NCBI RefSeq assembly: GCF_018614975.1
Contig: NZ_JAGGNR010000008.1
Span: forward strand, 496,001 to 560,000
Origin: Paenibacillus polymyxa
GTDB lineage: Bacteria > Bacillota > Bacilli > Paenibacillales > Paenibacillaceae
Direction of reading: 5' to 3'
DNA: 64,000 bases
Shown here: piece by piece, positions 17,939 to 27,071 of the stretch
Position numbering within the stretch: the stretch's first letter is position 1
Layout: every line of letters begins with the position of its first letter
The notes under the pieces: model-generated
The model's input: the letters and a program-made list of their open reading frames with translations, nothing else
Told to the model about the DNA's origin: nothing
Database searches by the model: none
Made by a program: the position numbers and the translations under genes

Positions 17939-19003
17939 TTAATTTATTTCCAAGTAATCAATGTACACGTCCCATGTCCCGTCATCTGCGGTTACAACCA
18001 GCTGAATCTCCTGGTTTCCAATGCCGTGACTAACATTATTAAGCGTATAGACCGCAGGGTTGTTTCCGCCAAAGTAAAAGGTACCCTTCGTCTGTCCGCC
18101 AATCTTCAAATCAACTCTAGCCATATTGGCATTGTTTGAAGCCGCACGAAGCGAAAAATTATGGATTCCACTTGCAAAATATTGCGTGTATTTAACCAAA
18201 TCATTGTTGGCGTACAGCACCACTCCGTTGAAAGGGGAGCTTATATTCCCGGTGTACTGACCACCTTTGGTCATATTCTCGGCTTCTACTTTTGTTGAAG
18301 TACCTGGGGGATTGGTGGTGCCGCCATCAGGCGCAACTGCCCGACCTGTCGTTGGTGAGATCATGCCGGAGCAAAGGCCACGATTCTTCAGATTTTGTGC
18401 AATTTGCGGAATGGCCTGAAGTGTCGTCTGGTACTGATCATGCATTAGAATGACATCCCCACTTTTCATTGTGTTCACAGCCGCTACAATCTGGGCTGCG
18501 CTGGCACCATTCCAGTCTTGGGAATCTACGTTCCACAGCACTTCCTTCAGACCGTTTTGGCTCACAACGGATTTCAAGGTCGCATTTGTCGCACCGTAAG
18601 GAGGTCTGAACAGTTTAGGTGAACTTCCAGTAATGGACTGAATCGTCTGCTGTGTCCGTGTAATCTCTGACGACATCTGAGAGCTGTTTAATGTAGTCAT
18701 ATTCGGATGTGTATAGGAATGATTGCCAATCCACATTCCAGCTGCCACCTGTGCAGTAACCAGAGATTGATTATTTTGCGCATTTTGTCCAACATTGAAC
18801 ATCGTTGCCCGTAAGCCAGCCTGCTTCAACGCGTTAAGCATGTTTGTTGTATTTCCAGATGGACCATCATCAAACGTCAGACCCACATAACCATTCGGAC
18901 AACTTGCATCTGCAGCACGAGCATCAGGCACCGCCGGAATAGAAAACAAGGTACCGAAAAGTGCGAGAGATATTACCGCCTTTGCCAGCTTTACTTTGAA
19001 CAT
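17939..19003 (-). CDS. Secreted polysaccharide deacetylase (CE4) with C-terminal CBM36-like module
   Basis: A 354-residue secreted enzyme. The signal peptide (MFKVKLAKAVISLALFG...) ends at ARA-AD near residue 30. The NodB/CE4 domain carries all five motifs: TFDDGP, HSYTHPN, RPPYG, DSQDW and LMHDQ, about residues 38-200. A Pro/Thr/Gly linker leads to a beta-sandwich from about 236 with VEAENMTKGG at its start and the TADDGTWDVYIDYLEIN end typical of calcium-dependent CBM36 (xylan-binding). Acetylxylan esterase is therefore more likely than chitin deacetylase, though CE4 specificity cannot be read from motifs alone. A CcpA-type site lies about 80 bases upstream. Confidence 0.9.
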   Translation of the reverse strand: MFKVKLAKAVISLALFGTLFSIPAVPDARAADASCPNGYVGLTFDDGPSGNTTNMLNALKQAGLRATMFNVGQNAQNNQSLVTAQVAAGMWIGNHSYTHPNMTTLNSSQMSSEITRTQQTIQSITGSSPKLFRPPYGATNATLKSVVSQNGLKEVLWNVDSQDWNGASAAQIVAAVNTMKSGDVILMHDQYQTTLQAIPQIAQNLKNRGLCSGMISPTTGRAVAPDGGTTNPPGTSTKVEAENMTKGGQYTGNISSPFNGVVLYANNDLVKYTQYFASGIHNFSLRAASNNANMARVDLKIGGQTKGTFYFGGNNPAVYTLNNVSHGIGNQEIQLVVTADDGTWDVYIDYLEIN

Positions 19004-19081
19004 AAAATTACCTCCTCATATTATATTCACAGCATAATACCTTCTACACTCCCTCTCTTTATCGGACGTTCACCCCTTCAA

Positions 19082-19095
19082 TAAAAGCGCTTTCA
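19082..19095 (-). promoter_or_regulatory. Candidate catabolite-responsive element (cre)
   Basis: On the minus strand TGAAAGCGCTTTTA matches the CcpA consensus TGWAANCGNTNWCA except at one position. It lies upstream of the secreted deacetylase gene, a fitting target for glucose repression. Confidence 0.6.
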
Positions 19096-19224
19096 AATGT
19101 ATGCAATCTGCTGTGTACTTTCTCTTAGATAAGAACTTTTAGTTCAAGGTAAATTAAGTATAAACGATACGTTTATTTAAAGTAAATTGAATTTTATCCA
19201 AAATGTTCTATTTTTTCATGTGTT

Positions 19225-20277
19225 CTAGAATCGCCTGTTGTACATCTCCCGTCTAGCACTCTCCTGTGTAAAAATGTCCTCCGGGGGCACCATGCGCTTC
19301 GGGAGTGTACGCCCTGCAATAATTTCTTTGGTAGCCTGCATAAGCTGAGGACCTAGCAGCGGGTTACATTCCACGACAGCGTTGATTTTTCCACTCGCCA
19401 GAATTTCAAGTGCTTTGCGGGAGCCGTCCACCGAGACAATGATAATGTCCTCTCCCGGCTTCAGCCCAACTTCTTCTATCGCTTGTATAGCGCCAAAAGC
19501 CATTTCATCATTGTGGGCAAAAAGAACATGCGGCCGTTCGTCTTCCGGAACTTGAAGGAATTCTTTCATCACTTGTTTCCCGTTGTCCTCCGTAAAATCG
19601 GCAGGAGCACTTTGTGAGAAGATGATATCTGCTCTGGTTTCGAAAATGCTTCTAAAGCCCTCACCACGCTGGATGGAAGGCGTAGAACCACTCGTACCTT
19701 GCAGTTCGGCAATCCGTATCAAACCCGGATGATTTCGCATCCGATCCTGAATGTACTTCCCGGCCTTCACACCTTCCTCATAAAAGTCCGATCCAATCGT
19801 TGTCACAAAAAGTGAAGTGTCTTTGACATCAACTGACCGGTCTACGATGATCACGGGTATACCTGCATCCCTGGCCTCCTGAAGAATACCATCCCAGCCC
19901 GATTCCACGACCGGTGCAATGGCAATGACATCCACCTTTTGCCTGATGAACGACCGAACAGCCTCGAACTGTTTCGTCTGAGACTGTTCTGCATTTTTTA
20001 TTACAAGGGAGATTCCCGATTCAGCCGCAGCATTGCGAATAGACGTGGAGTTTGCCAGACGCCAGGCACTCTCTCTGCCCAGTTGTGAAAAACCCAAGAC
20101 AATCGGTTTCGTAGAGGTATCCCTTGCTACCGCTGATTCCATCCATTCCTCAACGGAGGGAAGAGTTTCGAAGTTGTTAGACGAGATGGGAGGAGGAACA
20201 GATTCAGACTCAGGGGTTGTGCAGCCGACAAGCAGCAGTAGAATGAACAAGCACAACCCGTTCACATGTCTTCTCAC
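19225..20277 (-). CDS. Second sugar-binding lipoprotein of the galactofuranose-type transporter
   Basis: A 350-residue lipoprotein of the periplasmic-binding/LacI fold. The N-terminus ends in the lipobox LLVGC with Cys at about 19. VLGFSQLGRESAWRLANS and VIAIAPVVESGWDGIL match the YtfQ family closely and mirror the first binding protein encoded at 23995-25017 (GFSQVGAESGWRSANT). ECNPLLGPQLM near the end is shared by both. The likely start is a GTG at 20277. Having two homologous binding proteins at both ends of one transporter operon suggests two ligands or a receptor role for one. Confidence 0.85.
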   Translation of the reverse strand: MRRHVNGLCLFILLLLVGCTTPESESVPPPISSNNFETLPSVEEWMESAVARDTSTKPIVLGFSQLGRESAWRLANSTSIRNAAAESGISLVIKNAEQSQTKQFEAVRSFIRQKVDVIAIAPVVESGWDGILQEARDAGIPVIIVDRSVDVKDTSLFVTTIGSDFYEEGVKAGKYIQDRMRNHPGLIRIAELQGTSGSTPSIQRGEGFRSIFETRADIIFSQSAPADFTEDNGKQVMKEFLQVPEDERPHVLFAHNDEMAFGAIQAIEEVGLKPGEDIIIVSVDGSRKALEILASGKINAVVECNPLLGPQLMQATKEIIAGRTLPKRMVPPEDIFTQESARREMYNRRF

Positions 20278-20385
20278 TCACGCATCCCCCATCTCCATGT
20301 TACGCTCAGCATTCACCAATGCAGAGCGCATATTGTTATATCATTGTTTCGGTATCTGTATTCAATATCATTTACTTCGATCAAC

Positions 20386-21360
20386 TTAATGCAGTGATTT
20401 CGAGGATACTCGCCGCCCGCTAAGAAGTCGCTGGAACAAAATAAAAACAAATAGCATTAGGCCAATCACAATCTTGGTCCACCATGAGCTGAGCGTACCT
20501 TCGAAGCTAATTATAGTTTGGATAGCCCCCTGGATCAATACACCAATAAAGGTTCCCGCCACATACCCTACACCACCTGTTAACAGGGTGCCTCCGATCA
20601 CAACAGCGGCGATGGTATCCAGTTCAAGACCCATGGCGTGTAATCCATAACCGGATAACATATAGAAGGTGAAGACAACACCGGCAAGCGCGGAGCACAA
20701 ACCGCTGAACGTGTACACCAGGATTTTGGTACGTGCAACCGGCAGTCCCATGAGCAGCGTGGATTGCTCGCTTCCGCCGATGGCGTAAACGTTGCGCCCG
20801 AACCGGGTGTAATGTGCCAGGTAGATCGCGAGCAGTACAATAACCAGAGCAATAATCACATTAATGGAGACAAAGCTGCCCCCTGGCAGAGAAATTTTCG
20901 TCTGCGCAACCTGTGTGTAAAATGGATTCGTAATGGTAATGGTGTCGAGACTGATGACATAACACAGCCCCCGCGCCAAAAACATGCCTGCCAATGTCAC
21001 GATGAAGGGCTGGATTTTGAAATAGTGGATGATCGCCCCCATGACTGTGCCAAAGAGCGCACCCATGACAAGCACCATTGGTATAACAATCGCAGGCGAC
21101 CATCCTTGCTTCTCGACCAGACTTGCGCTAATGATGGTCGTCAGCGCAATGACAGAACCTACCGACAGGTCGATTCCTCCCGATACAATCACAAAAGTCA
21201 TGCCAATCGCCGTGATAATCAGAAATGCGTTATCAATGAGAAGATTAAGCAGTACCTGTGTGGAGAAGAACCCCGTATACCGGAAAGAGCCTATGGCAAA
21301 CATCACGGCCAGCAAACCGAAGGTGACAAAGACCGGGAGATACTTACGATTAAGAAACAT
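20386..21360 (-). CDS. yjfF: ABC transporter permease, YjfF-like
   Basis: A 324-residue permease of the BPD_transp_2 (RbsC-like) family with many hydrophobic segments. GMTFVIVSGGIDLSVGSVIA is the family signature near residue 60, and AVVIGGTLLTGGVGYVAGT is the later conserved cytoplasmic loop. It overlaps the preceding permease gene by 11 bases. By gene order it corresponds to YjfF of the galactofuranose importer; the substrate here is inferred from homology only. Confidence 0.85.
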   Translation of the reverse strand: MFLNRKYLPVFVTFGLLAVMFAIGSFRYTGFFSTQVLLNLLIDNAFLIITAIGMTFVIVSGGIDLSVGSVIALTTIISASLVEKQGWSPAIVIPMVLVMGALFGTVMGAIIHYFKIQPFIVTLAGMFLARGLCYVISLDTITITNPFYTQVAQTKISLPGGSFVSINVIIALVIVLLAIYLAHYTRFGRNVYAIGGSEQSTLLMGLPVARTKILVYTFSGLCSALAGVVFTFYMLSGYGLHAMGLELDTIAAVVIGGTLLTGGVGYVAGTFIGVLIQGAIQTIISFEGTLSSWWTKIVIGLMLFVFILFQRLLSGRRVSSKSLH

Positions 21361-22393
21361 GGCGGTTAACCCCCTGTTCGGCTGGAAACTTCCGTTTTTT
21401 CCAACGGATCACCATGGAATTGCGGAATGAATCGGATTGAATCAAACATACGGCCAGTACAACAAAGGCTTTGACAACCAACGTAACTTCTGGCGGGACT
21501 CCAATCATATAGATCGTCGTTGTTAAGGTTTGGATAATGAGTGCTCCAACGACGGTACCCATTAGATAGAAACGGCCACCATTGAGCGAAGTACCCCCGA
21601 TGACTACAGCAAGAATAGCATCAAGTTCATACCACAGACCTGCGTTATTGCCATCCGCACTGGATACATTTGAGCTGAGAATAAGCCCGGCAATGCCGGC
21701 ACACAGACCACAGAAGACATATACCGTGAGAATAACCGTTTTTGAACGAATACCTGCCAGTTGGCTCGCGTTTGCGTTACTTCCGACCGATTCAATAAAC
21801 AGTCCCAGTGCCGTTTTTCTTGTCAACAATGAGGCAACAAGCAGAACAGTTAATACGATGAAGATGGAAAAAGGCAATGCTGCAAGCGAACCTGCCCCGA
21901 TATAGGCGTAGTTCGCGTTGGATACAGTAATAATCTGTCCACTCGTAATCAATTGCGCAATCCCACGTCCAGCTACCATCAGTATAAGCGTTGCAATAAT
22001 GGGCTGGATTCGGGCAACCGAAACCAGCGCCCCGTTCCATATGCCCAAGATCAGTGAGAGACCTATAGATAATCCAAGTGCAACCAACACAAGCCAGAGC
22101 GAACTCTGATCCACTCCTCTGCTGATGCTCATACAAGCCACGGCACCGGAGATCGCTACAATGGAGCCCACGGACAAATCGATACCTCCGGTCGCAATCA
22201 CCAGTGTCATACCGATCGATACCAGAATTAAGGGCGCTCCAAAATTGAGAATATCAATCAAGCTGCCATACAGATTCCCTTCACGCATGACGAGGGAGAA
22301 GAAATCCGGAGAGTACAGCAAATTAAAGATTAAAAGTAAACCAAGCATACACAACGGCCAAAACAAATGATGTTTACGCATCTTGCCCGCCAT
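21350..22393 (-). CDS. ytfT: ABC transporter permease, YtfT-like
   Basis: A 347-residue BPD_transp_2 permease. SIGMTLVIATGGIDLSVGSI and AVVIGGTSLNGGRFYLMGT are the two family signatures. It begins four bases after the ATPase gene and overlaps the next permease gene, so it is translationally coupled. Together with the YjfF-like protein it forms the membrane channel. Confidence 0.87.
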   Translation of the reverse strand: MAGKMRKHHLFWPLCMLGLLLIFNLLYSPDFFSLVMREGNLYGSLIDILNFGAPLILVSIGMTLVIATGGIDLSVGSIVAISGAVACMSISRGVDQSSLWLVLVALGLSIGLSLILGIWNGALVSVARIQPIIATLILMVAGRGIAQLITSGQIITVSNANYAYIGAGSLAALPFSIFIVLTVLLVASLLTRKTALGLFIESVGSNANASQLAGIRSKTVILTVYVFCGLCAGIAGLILSSNVSSADGNNAGLWYELDAILAVVIGGTSLNGGRFYLMGTVVGALIIQTLTTTIYMIGVPPEVTLVVKAFVVLAVCLIQSDSFRNSMVIRWKKRKFPAEQGVNRHVS

Positions 22394-22397
22394 CTCT

Positions 22398-23909
22398 TTA
22401 ACCTCCTGCCATTGCTTTCATGATTTGCTGTTGATCAATCTGATCCCCGCGAAGTTCTTGCACTTTTTTGCGGTCCCGGATTACGGCAATCCGGTGGCTG
22501 ACACGAATCACTTCTTCCAGCTCGGACGAAATGAACAGCACGGCCATGCCCTGCTTCGACAGAGAGAGCACCAGCTTCTGTATCTCAGTCTTTGCACCGA
22601 TATCAATTCCACGCGTAGGTTCATCGAGAATCAACAGATCGGGGTTCATCAGCAGCCACCGTGCAAGCAACACCTTTTGCTGATTACCGCCGCTCAGATT
22701 TTTAATTAAATGCTCCGGGTTTTTCGGATGGATATTTAACAGGTTGATGTACTTTTCGGCGATCTCACCCTGTTTCTTGCGTGAGATTGGTTTGGACCAA
22801 CCTCGTGTCGCTTGTAAAGCCAGAATAATGTTCTCCCGAATGGTCAAATCATCGATTATGCCTTCGGTTTTACGATTCTCGGAGCAAAAAGCAATATTCT
22901 GATCAATTGCATGACGCGGCGACTTGACCGTACTTCCTGTATCCACAACGAGCAGCTTGCCTTCGTCCGAACGATCTGCACCAAAGAAAAGGCGAGCGAT
23001 CTCAGTACGACCAGACCCCAATAACCCAGCCAAGCCCACAACTTCTCCCTTGCGAATGTCCAGATCAAACGGCTCAATCGCGCCTTTGCGTCCAAGTGCC
23101 TTAGCGGTAATTAACAGTTCTCCCGACTCCGCCTGAGCAGCATCCGCTTCCTTCGGAAGCTCCTCAAGCACCTCGAGCTCCTTGCCGATCATCTTGAGCA
23201 CCAGTTCCATGCGTGGAAGTTCTGCGGCTATGTACTCTCCTTCCAATTCCCCGTTACGGAGCACCGTTAGACGATCCGACATTTCGTATACCTGATCAAG
23301 AAAATGAGTAACAAAAAGAATTGCGAGACCTTCACTCTTTAATTTGTGCATAATACGAAACAGTTGCTGAACCTCGTTTTTGTCCAGACTGGATGTGGGT
23401 TCATCCAATATGAGCACTTTTGCCGAGATGCTGAGTGCTCTTGCAATTGCAATCAGTTGTTGCATCGCGACCGAATAGGTCTGTAAAGGAGCCTTAACGT
23501 CGATGGACAGATGTAATCTGTCTCGCAGAAGGTTCTCCGCATCTTTGTTCATTTGCTTCCAATTGATTTTGCCAAATCGCATCGGCTCCCGACCGATGAA
23601 AATATTCTCAGCGACCGTTAAGTTCGGACAGAGATTGACCTCTTGGTAAACGGTACTGATTCCCGCCTTTTGCGCTTCAAGCGGACCGGAGATCGAGAGA
23701 TCACGGTTATCCATCGTTACCGTTCCTTCGTCAATGGAATAAACGCCGGTCAGAACTTTAATAAGCGTCGACTTCCCCGCTCCATTCTCACCCATCAAGG
23801 CATGAATCTCGCCTGGAAACAAGCGAAAGCTGACGTTGGATAGCGCTTTAACCCCGGGAAATTGTTTGGTGATGCTTGTCATTTGCAAAATGGGTGCTTG
23901 CTCGGCCAT
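22398..23909 (-). CDS. ytfR: Sugar ABC transporter ATP-binding protein with two ATPase domains, YtfR-like
   Basis: A 503-residue protein with two nucleotide-binding halves. The first has Walker A GENGAGKST, the linker region YSVAMQQLIAIARAL (a degenerate signature) and Walker B ILDEPTSSLD. The second has a divergent Walker A (GLLGSGRTE), the signature LSGGNQQK and LILDEPTRGIDIG. This asymmetry is normal for the RbsA/YtfR class. The start at 23909 follows GGAGAGGG; the longer frame to 23942 overlaps an intercistronic hairpin. Confidence 0.9.
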   Translation of the reverse strand: MAEQAPILQMTSITKQFPGVKALSNVSFRLFPGEIHALMGENGAGKSTLIKVLTGVYSIDEGTVTMDNRDLSISGPLEAQKAGISTVYQEVNLCPNLTVAENIFIGREPMRFGKINWKQMNKDAENLLRDRLHLSIDVKAPLQTYSVAMQQLIAIARALSISAKVLILDEPTSSLDKNEVQQLFRIMHKLKSEGLAILFVTHFLDQVYEMSDRLTVLRNGELEGEYIAAELPRMELVLKMIGKELEVLEELPKEADAAQAESGELLITAKALGRKGAIEPFDLDIRKGEVVGLAGLLGSGRTEIARLFFGADRSDEGKLLVVDTGSTVKSPRHAIDQNIAFCSENRKTEGIIDDLTIRENIILALQATRGWSKPISRKKQGEIAEKYINLLNIHPKNPEHLIKNLSGGNQQKVLLARWLLMNPDLLILDEPTRGIDIGAKTEIQKLVLSLSKQGMAVLFISSELEEVIRVSHRIAVIRDRKKVQELRGDQIDQQQIMKAMAGG

Positions 23910-23932
23910 ATAACCCTCTCCTTTGTTATGGA

Positions 23933-23974
23933 AAAAAGTCATTTAGCGACAGCCTGGTCGAAAAATGACTTTTC
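23933..23974 (-). terminator. Intercistronic terminator-like hairpin between ytfQ- and ytfR-like genes
   Basis: On the minus strand AAAAGTCATTT and AAATGACTTTTTT pair around a 17-base loop and a T-run follows. It probably terminates part of the transcription and protects the binding-protein mRNA, giving excess binding protein over transporter. Confidence 0.7.
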
Positions 23975-23994
23975 GGTGTTATACGAATCTGCTT

Positions 23995-25017
23995 TTAATA
24001 TTCGCGTGTTGGCAATGCTTCTTTGGCTTGCTCCGATGTGAAGGTCGTCTCATCCGTTACGATTCGGGCTTCGATGTCTTTCCCGTCTACTACGGCTTGA
24101 ACCGCTTCCATTAGTTGAGGTCCTAACAACGGATTACATTCAACGATAAAGTTGATTTTGCCATCAGCAGCAGCCTGCATCCCATCCTTCACGGCATCCA
24201 CAGAGATAATGGTAATATCTACGCCTGGTTTCAGTCCTGCCGCTTCAATGGCCTGAATTGCACCAAGTGCCATATCGTCATTATGTGCATAGAGAACATC
24301 GATTTTTTTATGTGCTTTGAGGAAAGCTTGCATGACTTCTTTGCCTTTGGCACGTGTAAAGTCACCCGATTGTGAAGCAATCACTTTAAGCTTTGAATTG
24401 GAAGCAATCAATTCTATAAAGCCCTCTTGACGGTCATTCGCTGGTGCGGAGCCTGTTGTACCCTGCAGCTCAACGATATTGATCTCGTCTTGTGTGTCCT
24501 TGTATTGGTCACTCAGCCACTGACCTGCTTTGCGTCCTTCTTCTACAAAGTCGGAACCAATAAAGGTCTTGTAGAGCGTTTTATCTGGCGAATCCACAGC
24601 TCGGTCCGTCAAAATCACGGGAATGCCTGCATCCTTCGCTTCCTTCAATACGGTATCCCAACCGGATTCTACAACAGGGGAAAAAGCAATCACCGTCACC
24701 TTCTGCTGGATGAAGGATCGCAAAGCTTTAATCTGATTTTCCTGCTTCTGCTGCGCATCGGAGAATTTCAAATCATAACCCGCTTCTTTGGCTGAATCCT
24801 GAATCGACTTGGTATTCGCCGAACGCCAGCCACTCTCCGCACCAACCTGCGAAAAACCAAGCGTAATTGTTTTGGTACTGGCAGGTGTACTGCCATTTCC
24901 ACCCGTTGAAGTTTCATTATCGGAGCCTGCTCCTCCATTGGTACTGCTACATGCCGTGCTGACCAGCATCACCATAGCCAATGTTATGGCAAGTCCCCAC
25001 TTTTTTTTGGTTCGCAT
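23995..25017 (-). CDS. ytfQ: Galactofuranose-type sugar-binding lipoprotein, YtfQ-like
   Basis: A 340-residue lipoprotein. The signal peptide MRTKKKWGLAITLAMVMLV ends at the lipobox STAC. A Gly/Ser/Thr linker follows, then the type I binding fold: ITLGFSQVGAESGWRSANTK, AFSPVVESGWDTVLKEA, VLYAHNDDMALGAIQAIEAA and ISVDAVKDGMQA. These match YtfQ, which binds galactofuranose and related sugars. It is the first gene of the transporter operon and is divergent from the sensor-kinase operon that likely controls it. Confidence 0.88.
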   Translation of the reverse strand: MRTKKKWGLAITLAMVMLVSTACSSTNGGAGSDNETSTGGNGSTPASTKTITLGFSQVGAESGWRSANTKSIQDSAKEAGYDLKFSDAQQKQENQIKALRSFIQQKVTVIAFSPVVESGWDTVLKEAKDAGIPVILTDRAVDSPDKTLYKTFIGSDFVEEGRKAGQWLSDQYKDTQDEINIVELQGTTGSAPANDRQEGFIELIASNSKLKVIASQSGDFTRAKGKEVMQAFLKAHKKIDVLYAHNDDMALGAIQAIEAAGLKPGVDITIISVDAVKDGMQAAADGKINFIVECNPLLGPQLMEAVQAVVDGKDIEARIVTDETTFTSEQAKEALPTREY

Positions 25018-25063
25018 GTTGTGATCCTCCCTTTTTCATTTCACCTTGTGGTGTGACCACATT

Positions 25064-25077
25064 ATAGAACGCTTTCA
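25064..25077 (-). promoter_or_regulatory. Candidate cre site in front of the sugar transporter operon
   Basis: On the minus strand TGAAAGCGTTCTAT fits the first 12 positions of the CcpA consensus and misses the last two. It sits about 47 bases upstream of the ytfQ-like start, in the divergent intergenic region. Confidence 0.45.
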
Positions 25078-25259
25078 TTCCAAGCTTATATGGAGTCTCA
25101 TACTTTATTTATGTAATAATTTAGTAATTTCAAAAAATGGGGTTTAAAAAGTGTAATTTCTTTGTTTAATTGTGTAGTATTTAACGATTCTCTTACATAT
25201 TAGAAAATCATGTTATACTAATGATACATTTTTGATCCCTTCAGATGGAGTGGAATACG

Positions 25260-27071
25260 TTGAAACTCATTCAATGGATTGCTTCAAGCCTCAGGCTTAA
25301 ATTACTCAGCATGTTTATCATCCTCAGTTCAGTACCGCTGATCGTGGTTGGATTGATTTCATACCACAAATCCTATACGGTCGTATCCAATCATAACAAG
25401 GCCTCGACACAACTCGTTGCCGACCAGCTTGCCAGGAACATTGACATCTTGTTTGAGGATACAGAACGGCTGCTCGAACTGGGCAAGAACCCGCAAGTGC
25501 TTCAATATCTGTATTCTCAATCGGAGTCCTACCCGGAAGCCAAAGCTATCCTTCAGACATACAATCTTTATCGGGAAACCTACAAGTATGACAAGGTACT
25601 TAATATCTCATTCGTGAATTTTTATGGAAAAGGCATAAGTGAACGAAAAGGCGTGTTTAAGCTGGAACGAAATCCGCTACGTAACCCGTACTTCAAGTAT
25701 CTGATACAGTATCCGGATGCCATACTGCGCATCCCTCATTCTGCAGCCTATGCCGAATATAACAGGCTGGATGGGTTTGCTTACCCTAAACAGAATGCGC
25801 TTTCAATTATAACCACGGTCAAAGAGCGAATTACGCATGAGGTCATCGGGTTCATAGTAATTGATTTGAATGATTCGTTCATTGATAGTTTTTTGACGAA
25901 TACCCCCATTAAGGATTCCGGTTTTTTCTATATTAGTGATCAACACGGAAATACACTCTTTAGGCCGGATGCCACCCCGGCATCCATAACCATGATGGAT
26001 CAGATCCGATCGGTCCCTTTACATTTACAGCACGACAGCTTTATCCTGTCTGCAGGATCCAAGCCCCAGTTTGTTGTATACAGCACCTCAAAACAGACCG
26101 GATGGAAAATGATCGGGGTAGCTCCTTATCAGGAAATCATTGCAGAGGCCAATAGCATTCGCCAATTGATCATCATTACGGTTTTGCTAAGTGCTTTCTT
26201 TGCGATATCATTATATTTTTTCCTGAATAATCGACTGATTCTTCCCATCCGGATTCTGATGAACAAGATGCGTAAAGCTGCAAACGGTTACTTGGAAGCC
26301 AAAGTCACACCACACGGCTCGGACGAAATTGCTGATCTGGGCAAAAGTTTCAACGTGATGCTGGATAAGCTCAAAATGCTAATCGAAAAGAGCATTCGAG
26401 AGAATGAACAGGTGAAAATAGCTGAACTACGTACGCTGCAAGCTCAAATCAACCCTCATTTCCTCTATAACACGTTGGAATCCATCCTATGGATGGCTGA
26501 AGCAGAGAAAAAAGAAAATGTAATCAAACTTGTGCAAGCCCTCTCGAAGTTCTTTCGTTTGAGTCTGAACAAAGGATTCGACTGGGTATCCATTCAAACC
26601 GAGCTTGAACATGCGCGGAGTTACTTGGTTATTCAACAGATGAGGTACCACGATATTCTCACCTACGAGATCAGCGTTGATCGTGAGCTTCAGGATTATC
26701 CCATTTTGAAAATGACGCTGCAGCCCCTGATTGAAAACGCGCTCTACCATGGGATCAAGAACAAACGCGGTCAAGGGCTAATATCCATACACGGATATGT
26801 AGAGGACAATAACATCATTCTCACCGTACAAGACAACGGAATTGGCATGTCTGCGGATCGATTGGCACAATTACGTGAAGAGCTGGAGAAGCCGGCCGGT
26901 TCCCGTTCACCCCAAGATGACGAGCAGGAAGGCGGTTTCGGTCTGCTCAATGTACATCACCGGATTCGGCTCTACTTCGGACCAGCTTATGGCGTTGAAA
27001 TGGAAAGTACGTATATGGAAGGAAGCACATTTATGATTCGTATCCCCAAAAGCAAGGAGGTTAACCGTTGA
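25260..27071 (+). CDS. Sensor histidine kinase, YesM/LytS-type
   Basis: About 603 residues. A membrane segment near the N-terminus (LLSMFIILSSVPLIVVGLIS) and one near residue 305 (LIIITVLLSAFFAISLYFF) enclose an extracellular dCache-like sensor. A HAMP linker follows, then the His_kinase domain with the phosphoacceptor in INPHFLYNTLESILWMAEAE and a C-terminal ATPase domain (VQDNGIGMS, GGFGLLNVHHRI). The TTG at 25260 is preferred because GGAG lies nine bases before it; an ATG at 25245 lacks a ribosome site. It overlaps the response regulator gene by four bases. Such kinases in Paenibacillus sense sugars, often through a binding protein. Confidence 0.88.
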   Translation: MKLIQWIASSLRLKLLSMFIILSSVPLIVVGLISYHKSYTVVSNHNKASTQLVADQLARNIDILFEDTERLLELGKNPQVLQYLYSQSESYPEAKAILQTYNLYRETYKYDKVLNISFVNFYGKGISERKGVFKLERNPLRNPYFKYLIQYPDAILRIPHSAAYAEYNRLDGFAYPKQNALSIITTVKERITHEVIGFIVIDLNDSFIDSFLTNTPIKDSGFFYISDQHGNTLFRPDATPASITMMDQIRSVPLHLQHDSFILSAGSKPQFVVYSTSKQTGWKMIGVAPYQEIIAEANSIRQLIIITVLLSAFFAISLYFFLNNRLILPIRILMNKMRKAANGYLEAKVTPHGSDEIADLGKSFNVMLDKLKMLIEKSIRENEQVKIAELRTLQAQINPHFLYNTLESILWMAEAEKKENVIKLVQALSKFFRLSLNKGFDWVSIQTELEHARSYLVIQQMRYHDILTYEISVDRELQDYPILKMTLQPLIENALYHGIKNKRGQGLISIHGYVEDNNIILTVQDNGIGMSADRLAQLREELEKPAGSRSPQDDEQEGGFGLLNVHHRIRLYFGPAYGVEMESTYMEGSTFMIRIPKSKEVNR

